Assembly: GCF_033441515.1 (NCBI RefSeq)
Contig: NZ_JAWQJT010000001.1
Span: 620,001-684,000, forward strand
DNA from: Amycolatopsis solani
GTDB lineage: Bacteria; Actinomycetota; Actinomycetes; Mycobacteriales; Pseudonocardiaceae
Direction: 5' to 3'
Length of the DNA stretch: 64,000 bases
Within the stretch, counting starts at the first letter, position 1. Each line of letters opens with the position of its first letter. The notes beneath the pieces are model-generated. The model worked only from the letters and a program-made list of their open reading frames with translations, ran no database searches and had not been told where the DNA came from. Positions 16,924 to 27,009 of the stretch are shown here, piece by piece. The translations under genes and the position numbers were made by a program.

Positions 16924-17571
16924 CTAACCGCGGCGGAACAGCCGCGTCACCCAATGCGGCCGCCGGTGACTGCCTTCCAGCACACCCTCGAGCCAGTCGC
17001 CGTCGAGGTCGTGGCGGAGCTCCGTGCGCGCCTGCAGCCAGCCGTCGCGCTCGGCCGCTCCGCCGTCGCTCGTGTAGACGCGCGTCGCGCCGGCCTGCCG
17101 CAGCCGCTCCAGCACGCGCTTGTCGTAGGCGCCGAACGGCAGCGAGTACCGCCGCACCGGCTGCCCGCACAGGTCGCCGAGCAGTTTCGGCGCGTCGGTC
17201 AGCTCGCGGCGGGCGTGCCGGTCGTCGAGCCGCCGCCAGTCACGCGGTTCCCAGCCGTGCGAGCCGATCTCCATCCCGGCGCGCACGAGCTCGCGCAAGC
17301 CTTCGCGGTCGAGGTAGCCGCGCTGCCCGAGGCGGCCGGCCAGCGGGAAGAACTCCGCCGTGAGCCCGCGGTCGAGCAGCCGCGGCAGCGCGATCTCGAC
17401 GTCGGACTCGTTGCCGTCGTCGAAGGTCAGGTGGACGTCGTCCCGCTCGGCGACGTCGAGCACGTCGTCGAACTGCTCGACGGTGAGCCAGCGCTCGTCC
17501 TCGCCCGGGTCGAGCTGGCGGGCGGGCCGTCCGATCCCGTGCACAGCGAGGACGACCGCCACCACTTCCAC
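16924..17571 (-). CDS. Polysaccharide deacetylase (NodB-like, CE4)
   Basis: The 215-residue protein starts at a GTG with AGGCG upstream. The CE4 motifs are present: 'HLTFDDGN' (general base and metal Asp), 'EIGSHGWEPRDWR' (His metal ligand, the second His of the usual HxxxH being replaced), and 'RRYSLPFGAYD' (RxPxG region). The family removes N- or O-acetyl groups from chitin, peptidoglycan or other polymers with a divalent metal. No signal peptide is present, so it is either intracellular or exported another way. The altered HSHxxxH motif weakens confidence in metal geometry. Confidence 0.78.
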   Translation of the reverse strand: MEVVAVVLAVHGIGRPARQLDPGEDERWLTVEQFDDVLDVAERDDVHLTFDDGNESDVEIALPRLLDRGLTAEFFPLAGRLGQRGYLDREGLRELVRAGMEIGSHGWEPRDWRRLDDRHARRELTDAPKLLGDLCGQPVRRYSLPFGAYDKRVLERLRQAGATRVYTSDGGAAERDGWLQARTELRHDLDGDWLEGVLEGSHRRPHWVTRLFRRG

Positions 17572-17651
17572 CGCCTGCCACCGCGAGTAGTCGATTTGTT
17601 ACTTCGATTAATCGCCGTGGCAAACGGGTGAGTTACAGGTTTCGGACGGAT

Positions 17652-18488
17652 TCACCCTTTGCGAATCTCCAGGGTGCAGCATTTCGGGCCGCCACCGGCT
17701 TTCCGCAGCTCGGAGATGTCGACGTAGACCGGCTCGTAACCACGCTCCGCAAGCAACTCACCCAATCGAGTGGCCTCCGTGGGGAGGACGACATTACGAC
17801 CATCGGACACCCCGTTGAGGCCGAAACATTCGGCGTCTTCCTTCGTCGCGCGCACGGCGTCCGGGAACAACCGCTGCAGCACGCGGCGCGAGCCGGCCGA
17901 GAAGGCCTCCGGGTAGTAGACGATCTGCGCGCGGGTCGTGTCGGTGGCTTCGGCGAGCACGAACAGCGCCGTGTCTAGGTGGTAGTAGCGCGGGTCGACC
18001 AGCTGCAGCGAGACGACCGGGACGCCGAGGACCTCCTGCGCCTCGGCGTGCGCGGCCGGGTCGGTGCGGAAGCCGGTGCCGGCGAGGAGCAGCGTGCCCG
18101 TCCAGGCGAAGTCGCCCTCGGCTTCGTTGACCTTCTCGGGCATGGTGATGTCGCGGTAGCCGTGTTCGACGAACCAGCGGCGGAAGTGCTCGGCCTCGGC
18201 CGTCCGCTGCGGCGCGCGGAACCGCGAGCCGAGCACGCGGCCGTCGACGACGGTGCCGGAGTTCGCGGCGAAGACCATGTCGGGCAGCCCGGGCTGGGGG
18301 TCGATCTCCTCGACGGTGTGGCCGAGGCGGCGGTAGGTGTCGCGCAGCTCGGTCCACTGCGCGACGGCGACGTCGGCGCTGACCGGCCGGGTCGGGTCCA
18401 TCCAGGGGTTGATGACGTAGTCCACCGCGAAGAAGCGCGGCGGGCACATCAGGTATCGACGGGTGGTCGGTACACGCATCTCCTGCAT
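17652..18488 (-). CDS. DDAH/arginine deiminase-fold amidinohydrolase
   Basis: The start at 18488 (MQEMRVPTTRRYLMCPP, 278 residues) is chosen because a -10 box lies six bases upstream, giving a leaderless mRNA; ATG at 18479 is possible. The guanidine-modifying fold is shown by 'YLMCPPRFFAVDYVINPWMD', 'LPDMVFAANSGTVVDG', 'NEAEGDFAWTG' (substrate acidic residues), 'PRYYHLDTALFVL' (catalytic His) and the C-terminal 'GGGPKCCTLEIRKG' (catalytic Cys). It probably hydrolyses a guanidino or ureido compound such as dimethylarginine or arginine. The divergent Lrp gene matches the mycobacterial pair Rv2323c/Rv2324, known there beside ornithine aminotransferase genes. Confidence 0.85.
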   Translation of the reverse strand: MQEMRVPTTRRYLMCPPRFFAVDYVINPWMDPTRPVSADVAVAQWTELRDTYRRLGHTVEEIDPQPGLPDMVFAANSGTVVDGRVLGSRFRAPQRTAEAEHFRRWFVEHGYRDITMPEKVNEAEGDFAWTGTLLLAGTGFRTDPAAHAEAQEVLGVPVVSLQLVDPRYYHLDTALFVLAEATDTTRAQIVYYPEAFSAGSRRVLQRLFPDAVRATKEDAECFGLNGVSDGRNVVLPTEATRLGELLAERGYEPVYVDISELRKAGGGPKCCTLEIRKG

Positions 18489-18494
18489 GATTGC

Positions 18495-18524
18495 AGGGTA
18501 AGGTCTGCCTAATTCCGCAATCAA
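18495..18524 (-). promoter_or_regulatory. Promoter of DDAH-like gene; divergent regulatory region
   Basis: On the minus strand, -35 TTGATT (18524-18519), an 18-base spacer and -10 TACCCT (18500-18495) sit six bases before the ATG at 18488, fitting a leaderless transcript. ATTGC (18490-18494) and GCAAT (18517-18521) flank the promoter as inverted half-sites and could bind the divergent Lrp-type regulator. Confidence 0.5.
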
Positions 18525-18553
18525 TCGCTGTTCGCTGCGCACATCTGTGCTAA

Positions 18554-19009
18554 GTGTTGCGTGTGAACACCATCGACCAGCGAATCGTTTCGTGCCTCGT
18601 GGCGAACGCGCGCTCCAGCTACGCGGAGATCGGCAAGGTGGTCGGCCTGTCCGCCCCGGCGGTCAAGAGGCGGGTCGACCGGCTCCTGGAAACGGGCATC
18701 CTGCGCGGCTTCACGGCGGTGGTGGATCCGGAGGCCCTCGGCTGGGGAACGGAGGCGTTCGTCGAGGTCACCTGCCAGGGCAACATCACCCCGGCCCGCA
18801 TCCGAGCCCGCCTGGAGCCGCTGCCGGAGGTGGTGGCGGCGTACACGGTGTCCGGCGCGGCGGACGCGATCGTCCACCTCCGGGCGGCGGACATCCACCA
18901 TCTGGAGACGGCTTTGGAGCGGCTGCGGGGGTTGGAGATCGTGGACCGGACGGTGTCGACGGTGGTCCTTTCGCGACTGTTGGAGCGGCCGCCTACGCCG
19001 GAGAGTTGA
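18554..19009 (+). CDS. Lrp/AsnC family transcriptional regulator
   Basis: The 151-residue protein has an N-terminal winged helix ('TIDQRIVSCLVANARSSYAE', recognition region 'VGLSAPAVKRRVDRLLETG') and a C-terminal RAM ligand-binding domain ('GWGTEAFVEVTCQGNITPAR', 'YTVSGAADAIVHLRAADI'). GTG at 18554 and GTG at 18563 are both possible starts; the second fits a leaderless mRNA after TAAGTG at 18551. It most likely senses an amino acid, plausibly arginine or ornithine, and controls itself and the divergent DDAH-like gene. Confidence 0.88.
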   Translation: MLRVNTIDQRIVSCLVANARSSYAEIGKVVGLSAPAVKRRVDRLLETGILRGFTAVVDPEALGWGTEAFVEVTCQGNITPARIRARLEPLPEVVAAYTVSGAADAIVHLRAADIHHLETALERLRGLEIVDRTVSTVVLSRLLERPPTPES

Positions 19010-19072
19010 GGTGGGCGCGCCTCCGGCCCCCGGCTTCCAGCTTATCGGCGGGGACCGACAGTTCCGGGACGC

Positions 19073-19441
19073 TCAGCCCGCCAGCGCCCGCAGCACCAAC
19101 GACGCCTCATCCGGGTGCAGCCGCAGCTCCGTGCGCCCGCCCGCCGCGTGGAACGTCACCGACTGCCGGTCCACCGCCTGCATCGTCAGCTCACCCGGGT
19201 CGAACGGCACCGGCTCCGCGCCCGGCGTCCGCCAGGTCACCGGCCCCTCGCCCACCGCGACCCACCCGCGGCGCTCCCGGCCGGCCGTCAGCTCCTCGGA
19301 CCGCAGCACACACGGGACCGACACCCGCTCCCCCCGTGCGGAAGCCGCCCGGCGCGAACGTCGGCGGCGGCCGCCGAACAACTCCGTCATGTCGATCATC
19401 GTCAGCAGATTGCCGACCAGCACCACCAGCATTTCCCCCAT
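19073..19441 (-). CDS. Small membrane-anchored protein of unknown function
   Basis: The 122-residue product has a short hydrophobic N-terminus (MLVVLVGNLLTMIDM), a basic stretch (GGRRRRSRRAASARGER) and a beta-rich domain ('VSVPCVLRSEELTAGRERRG', 'VTWRTPGAEPVPFDPGELTM'). The membrane segment is short for a full span. It may be a distant DUF2550-like protein, which I could not confirm. It is divergent from the enoyl-CoA hydratase gene with only 22 bases between start codons, so the promoters overlap. Confidence 0.6.
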   Translation of the reverse strand: MGEMLVVLVGNLLTMIDMTELFGGRRRRSRRAASARGERVSVPCVLRSEELTAGRERRGWVAVGEGPVTWRTPGAEPVPFDPGELTMQAVDRQSVTFHAAGGRTELRLHPDEASLVLRALAG

Positions 19442-19448
19442 GCCCCAC

Positions 19449-19454
19449 TAATAC
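19449..19454 (+). promoter_or_regulatory. -10 element TAATAC of enoyl-CoA hydratase gene
   Basis: TAATAC ends nine bases before the ATG at 19464, giving a leaderless or nearly leaderless mRNA. The -35 region would fall inside the start of the divergent gene at 19441. Confidence 0.4.
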
Positions 19455-19463
19455 CCTGGCCCG

Positions 19464-20233
19464 ATGACCGACAGCATCGTCAGCGAGCACGCCGGCGGCG
19501 TCGCGCTCCTCACCGTCAACGCGCCCGGCAGCCGCAACGCGCTCACCCTCGACCTCTCCGCCCAGCTCGTGGCCGCCGTCGAGGCCGCCGAGCGGGATGC
19601 TTCCGTGCACGCCGTCGTCGTCACCGGGACTCCGCCCGCCTTCTGCGCCGGCGCCGACCTCTCCGCGCTCAGCCACGCCGACGAAGCCGGCCTGCGCGCC
19701 ATCTACGACGGCTTCCTCGCCGTCGCGCGGTGTGCGCTGCCGACCATCGCCGCCGTCGGCGGGGCGGCCGTCGGGGCCGGGCTGAACCTCGCGCTCGCCG
19801 CCGATGTGCGGCTCGCCGGGCCGCGGGCGAAGTTCGTCGCCCGGTTCCTCGAGCTCGGGCTGCACCCCGGCGGCGGGATGACCTGGATGACGCAGCGCCT
19901 GGCCGGGCCGGGCCGCAGCAGGCCGCCGCGATGACGTTGTTCGGGCAACCGCTCGACGCCGAAGCCGCGGTCCGCGCCGGGCTGGCGCTGCGCGTGGTGG
20001 ACGGCGAGCACGACGACCTCCTCGCGGCCGCCCGCGAGCTCGCCGCGCCGGCCGTCGCCGCGCCGCGCGAAGCTCTCCTGGCCACCAAGCGCAGCCTCCG
20101 GACGACCGCGTCGCTGGCCGCCCACGCGGACGCCGTCGACGTCGAGATCGAGCCGCAGCTGGCGTCGCTGGCCTCGCCGGAGTTCGCCGAGCGTGTCGAG
20201 GCGCTGCGGGCGCGGATCCGGTCGCGCTCCTGA
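19464..20233 (+). pseudogene. Enoyl-CoA hydratase/isomerase, frameshifted at a GGCCG repeat
   Basis: The first 156 codons give a crotonase N-terminal half: '[20 protein letters not shown]', '[16 protein letters not shown]' (oxyanion hole) and '[20 protein letters not shown]'. The frame ends early at 19934. The C-terminal half ('[20 protein letters not shown]' to RIRSRS, stop at 20233) continues in another frame. The break is at 19901-19915, three tandem GGCCG copies; with two copies the frame would read [15 protein letters not shown], as expected in the family. It is a real mutation, a slippage-variable site or a sequencing error. An intact protein would be about 255 residues. Confidence 0.8.
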
Positions 20234-20494
20234 ATCCCACGGTGTGGACCCCACCCGCGAGATGCGCATCACAACAGGGCCCCTAAGTTAACCGTTACCA
20301 TCGGTCACAGGTATTTGTCGGACCAGCACAGAAGACCGACAGCGCATGACAGAGGTCGCCAGCGACCCCGGACGCGCGGAAACATGGTCGCCGGGCGCGA
20401 GCTAACCTCGTGGTAGTGCCTGGTGATCCGCGTGTCACGGCGCCGGGCGGGCGATCGACGGCCGCAACGTCGGGAGAGAGGGAATCCCTGACTC

Positions 20495-22407
<1,913 letters not shown>

Positions 22408-22411
<4 letters not shown>

Positions 22412-23472
22412 CCGCGATCGACATCGGGCTCCCGACCGTCGGCGGCCTCGACCTTGTGCCGACGACCGACGAGCCGCAGAAGGCCAAGGACTACAAGTCG
22501 GACCAGGAAGTCCGCTGGTGCCCCGGCTGCGGCGACTACGTCGTGCTGAACGCGGTCCAGTCGTTCCTGCCGACGCTGGGGCTCAAGCGCGAGAACATCG
22601 TCTTCATCTCGGGCATCGGCTGCTCGTCGCGCTTCCCGTACTACCTCAACACCTACGGCATGCACTCGATCCACGGCCGCGCGCCGTCGATCGCGACCGG
22701 GCTCGCCACCACGCGCCCGGACCTGTCGGTGTGGGTCGTCACCGGTGACGGCGACGCGCTGTCCATCGGCGGCAACCACCTGATCCACGCGCTGCGCCGC
22801 AACGTGAACATCAAGATCCTGCTGTTCAACAACCGGATCTACGGCCTGACCAAGGGCCAGTACTCGCCGACGTCGGGCCAGGGCATGGTCACGAAGTCGA
22901 CGCCGATGGGTTCGGTGGACACGCCGTTCAACCCGCTGTCGCTGGCGATCGGCGCGGAGGCGTCGTTCGTGGGCCGCGCGATGGACTCCGACCGCAAGGG
23001 CCTGACCGAGGTCCTGCAGGCCGCGGCCGAGCACCGCGGGTCGGCACTGGTCGAGATCTACCAGAACTGCCCGATCTTCAACGACGGCGCGTTCGACGTC
23101 CTCAAGGACGCCGACGAGGCCGCGACGCGGCTGATCCCGCTGCGCGCGGGCGAGCCGATCCGCTTCGGCCCGAACCAGGAGTTCGGTGTCAAGCGCGGCG
23201 AGTGGGGTGGCCTGGACGTCGCGAAGGTCGCGGACATCGGCGAGGACAACGTGGTGGTGCACGACCCGTCGATCGTCGACACGTCGTACGCGTTCGCGCT
23301 GTCGCGCCTGGGCGACCAGAGCCTCAACCACGTCCCGACGGGCATCCTCCGCCAGGTCGAGCGCCCGACGTACGACGACGGCGCCCGCGCCCAGGTCGAG
23401 CAGGCCCGCGCGGCCCGCACCCCGGACCTGCAGGGTCTCCTGCGGGGCAAGGACACCTGGACCGTCGCTTAG
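22408..23472 (+). CDS. korB: 2-oxoglutarate:ferredoxin oxidoreductase beta subunit
   Basis: The ATG at 22408 overlaps the korA stop (ATGA) and is preceded by GGAGG, giving 354 residues. The thiamine-diphosphate site is 'TGDGDALSIGGNHLIHALRR' (about 112-131) with 'NNRIYGLTKGQYSPTS' closing it. Cysteines at about 38 and 41 ('RWCPGCGDY'), 72 ('GIGCSSR') and 221 ('NCPIFND') match the family's single [4Fe-4S] cluster ligands. It forms the catalytic complex with KorA in the cytoplasm. Typical length for the actinobacterial family. Confidence 0.93.
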
Positions 23473-23478
23473 CCCAAC

Positions 23479-23531
23479 GCCGTGAAGGCCTCCTTACCGG
23501 CTCTTATGGCCGGTAAGGAGGCCTTCACGGC
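23479..23531. terminator. Perfect 23-bp hairpin after korB
   Basis: Arms 23479-23501 and 23509-23531 are perfectly complementary around a 7-base loop (core GTGAAGGCCTCCTTACC). It starts seven bases after the korB stop and ends nine bases before the stop of the opposite-strand gene, so it can terminate from both sides. I recall similar GAAGGCCTCCTT hairpins scattered in Amycolatopsis genomes, so it may belong to a repeat family. Confidence 0.8.
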
Positions 23532-23539
23532 TTTCAAGC

Positions 23540-24799
23540 TCAGGTGAGCGGGCGGAACCCGACGCGCTCGGCGTCCTCGGCGGTCCGGAACCAGACCTCG
23601 GCGACCATCTTGGGGAACTGCGCCGATTCCTCCGTGCAGTACCGCAACGCCGTGACGCTCGCCTTCACCGCGAAGCCGTCGCTGGGCGCGCCGCCGCCGG
23701 GGCGGGGCATCGCCGAGCCGGGGCCGAACGGGCCGGGCGGGACCGCGTCCTCCGCCGCCTGCCGCGCAGGCGGCGGCTCGGGCGCGGACAGCGCGGCCTG
23801 GTTCGGCTGCACCGACGGCTCGAACAGGGAGCCGCTGTGCCCGCCGGACAGGTCCGGGTCGCGGCGCTCGACCGTGCGCATCGACGGCTGGATCGGCTGG
23901 GGCGCGTCGAAGCCGCCCCGGACCGTCGCCTCGCGCGGCTGCCGCTTCGGCAGCACCTGGGTCGACTCGGCCGGGGTCTCCGGCGGCACGTCCAGCTCGC
24001 CGCCGGTCGCCTCGTCACCACCGAACGCGTACTGCGGCGGCTCGGCCTCCTCGGCCTCTTCCTCCGGCTCCGAACCGGCGTGCGCGCTGAGGTAGCGCGT
24101 GCGCTCCATCGGTTCCTCGAACGCCGACCGCTCGGCGGGCGGCTCGTGGTCGAACCAGTCCGGATCCGGCGTGTGCGGCTCGTCCGACGGCGACTGGAAC
24201 AGCGACCCGGCCGACGAATCGGGGTCGAGCTGCTGCTCCAGGCGCGAAAGCGCCGGGGTGGCGGGCTCGGGCTCGTCGTCCGGGACCAGGTACTCGGTCG
24301 CGGCGGAGCGGTAGGGGTCCGCTTCCGGCTCCGGCTCGGGGACCGGCGTCAGGAACTGCGTCGCCGCGGCCCGGTACGGGTCGTCGTCGTCCGCGGGTTC
24401 CGGCTCCGGCTCGTAGGTCTCCTCGAGCTCGGGCTCCGGCGACGTCCGCGTCAGCACCTGCGAGTCGAGCTCGGCGAAGTCCTGGTCGATGTCGTCGTGG
24501 ACGTCGTCGCGGTGGATCGGCGGCGTCGCGACCAGCGTGCCCGGGTAGGACGTCTCCTGGCGGGACGGCATCGGCTCGGGCCGTGGCTCGGGCCGCGGTT
24601 CCGGCCGCGAGAACACCTGGGTGCCGGCGGCACCGGCGTTCGCGGGCGTGCGCGCGGCGTCGGCGTGGGCCTGGGCCAGCGAGCTCTCGAGCTTGCGGAC
24701 GCTCTTGCGGAGCGGCAGCACGAGGACCAGCCAGGTCAGGAGCACCCCGACGAAGAACGCCGCCAGGCTCCACAGCCAAACCTGTCCGAAAATGGACAT
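23540..24799 (-). CDS. Membrane-anchored sunset-domain (ArfC-like) protein
   Basis: The 419-residue protein has one N-terminal span ('SLAAFFVGVLLTWLVLVLPL'), a basic helix, then about 320 residues of low-complexity Pro/Glu/Asp-rich sequence with several 'RAAATQFL/RSAATEYL' type repeats. The last 45 residues ('FAVKASVTALRYCTEESAQF', 'MVAEVWFRTAEDAERVGFRP') match the small 'sunset' domain pattern (VKG...Y...AEVWF.T..DA..AGFR). Function is unknown; the family is actinobacterial and linked by name to channel accessory proteins. It sits 17 bases downstream of the polyprenyl synthase gene and is probably co-transcribed with it. Confidence 0.72.
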   Translation of the reverse strand: MSIFGQVWLWSLAAFFVGVLLTWLVLVLPLRKSVRKLESSLAQAHADAARTPANAGAAGTQVFSRPEPRPEPRPEPMPSRQETSYPGTLVATPPIHRDDVHDDIDQDFAELDSQVLTRTSPEPELEETYEPEPEPADDDDPYRAAATQFLTPVPEPEPEADPYRSAATEYLVPDDEPEPATPALSRLEQQLDPDSSAGSLFQSPSDEPHTPDPDWFDHEPPAERSAFEEPMERTRYLSAHAGSEPEEEAEEAEPPQYAFGGDEATGGELDVPPETPAESTQVLPKRQPREATVRGGFDAPQPIQPSMRTVERRDPDLSGGHSGSLFEPSVQPNQAALSAPEPPPARQAAEDAVPPGPFGPGSAMPRPGGGAPSDGFAVKASVTALRYCTEESAQFPKMVAEVWFRTAEDAERVGFRPLT

Positions 24800-24816
24800 C
24801 TTTCTCTGCCCCTAGT

Positions 24817-25875
24817 TCAGTGCGTGCGCGCGACCAGGTAGTCGGCGACCGACTCGCAAGCGTCCCGGGCGGGTGACGCGGGCAACGCGGTGAGCTCGGC
24901 TCGCGCGCGCTGAGCGTAGTCGGAAAGGGTGACGCGTGCGCGTTCGAGTCCACTACTGGCGCGCAGCAGCTCCAGCGCCTCCTGGACGAGGGCGTCGTCG
25001 CCGATCGGGCCGGACAGCAGTTCGACCAGCCGGGGGTCGGTCCCGGGGTCGGCCAGCGCGTACAGCATGGGCAGCGTGCGGACGCCTTCGCGCAGGTCGG
25101 TGCCCTGCGCCTTGCCGAGCTCGTCGGACGGCGACGCGATGTCGATGATGTCGTCGGAGATCTGGAACGCGGTGCCGATGATGTCGCCGAACCGGCGCAG
25201 CGCCTCGATGTGCTCCTCGGCGGCGCCGGACATCATCCCGCCGAACCGGCCGGACGTGGCGATCAGCGAGCCGGTCTTCTGCGCGATCACGGTGAGGTAG
25301 TGCGCGACGGCGTCGTCACCCGGTCCGGGGCCGACGGTCTCGCGCATCTGGCCGGTGACCAGCTCGCCGAAGGTCTCGGCGATGATCCGCGCGGCGTCCG
25401 TGCCGAGGTCGGCGACCAGGCGCGAGGCGTGCGCGAAGAGGAAGTCGCCGGTGAGGATGGCGATGGTGTTGTCCCAGCGGGCGTTGACGCTCTCGGCGCC
25501 GCGCCGCATGTCGGCCTCGTCCATGACGTCGTCGTGGTAGAGCGTGGCGAGGTGCACCAGCTCGACCGCGGCGGCGGCGATCACGACGTGGTCGTCCTGC
25601 TTCGGGCCGAACTGCGCGGAGAGCAGGGTGAACAGCGGACGGAAGCGTTTGCCCCCCGCCTCGACCAGGTGCAACGCGGCGTCGTTGACGGCCTGGACGT
25701 CGCTGCGGACGACCTCGCGAAGCAGCTTCTCGACGTCGGCCAGCCCGCCGGCGATGGCGCGGAGCAGGGCGTCGTCGGCGATGCGCAGACCGACCGACGC
25801 CCGCAGGTCCTCGAGGGCGCCACCCGGCGCAGCGGGGAGGGATCCCGCCCCGGGGGCTGGGGAAGGCACAGACAC
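24817..25875 (-). CDS. Long-chain polyprenyl diphosphate synthase
   Basis: The 352-residue trans-prenyltransferase has the first Asp-rich motif 'LYHDDVMDEADMRRG' (about 112-126), 'GGKRFRP' near 74-80 for diphosphate binding, and the second motif 'ISDDIIDIASPSDELGK' (about 239-255). Small residues before the first motif suggest a long product. It condenses isopentenyl diphosphate onto an allylic primer and most likely makes the octa- or nonaprenyl tail that MenA attaches, like mycobacterial GrcC1 beside menJ. The product length cannot be fixed by eye. Confidence 0.88.
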   Translation of the reverse strand: MSVPSPAPGAGSLPAAPGGALEDLRASVGLRIADDALLRAIAGGLADVEKLLREVVRSDVQAVNDAALHLVEAGGKRFRPLFTLLSAQFGPKQDDHVVIAAAAVELVHLATLYHDDVMDEADMRRGAESVNARWDNTIAILTGDFLFAHASRLVADLGTDAARIIAETFGELVTGQMRETVGPGPGDDAVAHYLTVIAQKTGSLIATSGRFGGMMSGAAEEHIEALRRFGDIIGTAFQISDDIIDIASPSDELGKAQGTDLREGVRTLPMLYALADPGTDPRLVELLSGPIGDDALVQEALELLRASSGLERARVTLSDYAQRARAELTALPASPARDACESVADYLVARTH

Positions 25876-26123
25876 GTCGGCTCCGCTTCTACTCGTGCAC
25901 CGGTCGGGTTGTCCCTTGAGCGTAGTGGCTACCCCGCGCGGTCGTTTACCCGCTGTCCTGCGGAAACGGTGACGAACATGACACCCGGCCGGGTCACCGG
26001 AGGGGGTGGTTCATGATCCACGAACGGGTGGTTGACGATTTCGGGCGCAACGGACGTCTCCGGCGGGCGGATATTCAGCCTTGAGGACCGGCAGCACCAC
26101 CGGTCGGCAAGGAGGACAGCGAC

Positions 26124-26768
26124 ATGCGCACCACCACCGTTCTCGCCGGAGCACTGTTGTCGGCCGCACTCGCGGCGACCGCGACCCCGGCCCTGGCCAC
26201 CCCGCAACCGGGCGTGGCCGACATCGGCTCGGCCCAATTCACGAAAGCGGGCTCGACGATCACTGTGCCTACCCAGGGTCACTGCTCGATCGACGGCCCG
26301 ACCAGCACAACGGCCGCGGCGGTCACGCAAACGGGCATCAAGTTCGGCGGCGGCACCTCGTCCTGCACCACGACGGTGACGGACCCGGACACGGACGCGA
26401 CGTCGACCCTCTCGACGGCAACGGGCAAGAACTTCGAACTCTCCGCCCTGGTGAGCGCGGGCGGGCCGCGCGTCAAGCTGTCGACGTTCACGGTGAAGTG
26501 CACGGCGACGCAGACGCAGACGAACGCGAGCTGGTCGTTCGGCGGGATGTCGGGAATCGCGAACCCGCCGAGCCCGGTTCCGGTCGGGTATGTGTCGCCG
26601 ATCAAGAAGTCGAATGGAACGGTTCTGGCGAACGCGGTGTTCAACACGCAGAACCTGCCGGGCGACGGGAGTATCGGGTTGACGATGTTGCGGATCGATT
26701 TCCTGCCGGCGTCGGGGATCAGCGGACAGGTGGTGCTGGGACACACTTCCTGTTCTCCGACACCTTGA
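26124..26768 (+). CDS. Secreted protein of unknown function
   Basis: The 214-residue protein has a Sec signal peptide (MRTTTVLAGALLSAALAATA, cleavage near ALA-TP) and a strong AAGGAGG ribosome site eight bases before the ATG. The mature part is Thr/Ser/Gly-rich and beta-strand-like, with four spaced cysteines ('HCSIDG', 'SSCTTTVTD', 'VKCTATQTQ', C-terminal 'TSCSPTP') suggesting two disulfides. It resembles actinobacterial 'choice-of-anchor P' type surface proteins, but I do not recognise it with certainty. A terminator follows directly. Confidence 0.75.
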   Translation: MRTTTVLAGALLSAALAATATPALATPQPGVADIGSAQFTKAGSTITVPTQGHCSIDGPTSTTAAAVTQTGIKFGGGTSSCTTTVTDPDTDATSTLSTATGKNFELSALVSAGGPRVKLSTFTVKCTATQTQTNASWSFGGMSGIANPPSPVPVGYVSPIKKSNGTVLANAVFNTQNLPGDGSIGLTMLRIDFLPASGISGQVVLGHTSCSPTP

Positions 26769-26774
26769 GGTTCG

Positions 26775-26808
26775 CGGGGGCCGCCTTTGTGGCGGCCCCC
26801 GTTTCTTT
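26775..26808 (+). terminator. Rho-independent terminator
   Basis: An 11-bp stem CGGGGGCCGCC/GGCGGCCCCCG with loop TTTGT is followed by TTTCTTT. It begins seven bases after the stop of the secreted-protein gene. Confidence 0.85.
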
Positions 26809-26820
26809 CGCGGTCTTTCT

Positions 26821-26890
26821 TGGTCTTCGCGTTGTTTCGCGTTGTTTCGCGGTGTTTCGCGGTGTTTCGCGGTGTTTCGCGTTGTTTCGC
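26821..26890. repeat. Tandem 10-bp repeat G(G/T)TGTTTCGC
   Basis: Six copies with exact 10-bp period occupy 26831-26890 and differ only at the second base; 26821-26830 is a degenerate seventh copy. The array lies about 80-145 bases upstream of the first gene of the ESX-accessory cassette, where a promoter should be. A TAGGGT hexamer at 26901 could be its -10. Confidence 0.85.
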
Positions 26891-26967
26891 GGAACCCTGG
26901 TAGGGTGCGGTGCGTCGGATACGCAGGGTGCTCGGGGTGGAGCGCACTGTTGGCTAGGGGAGAGCTG

Positions 26968-27009
26968 ATGACGACGGGTTTGGTTTCTTCGGTGGTGGCT
27001 CGTGGTTGA
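26968..27009 (+). CDS. Possible 13-codon leader ORF
   Basis: ATG at 26968 follows AGGGGAGAG at ideal spacing and reads MTTGLVSSVVARG before TGA at 27007-27009. The next gene starts at GTG 27002 within its end and has no ribosome site of its own. Either this is a coupled leader peptide, or a one-base error hides the true N-terminus of the next protein. Confidence 0.35.
   Translation: MTTGLVSSVVARG

Noticed and set aside
26831..26890. Possible CRISPR-like array
   Set aside because: Units are 10 bp, contiguous and without spacers, so it is a simple tandem repeat; no cas genes are in the window.
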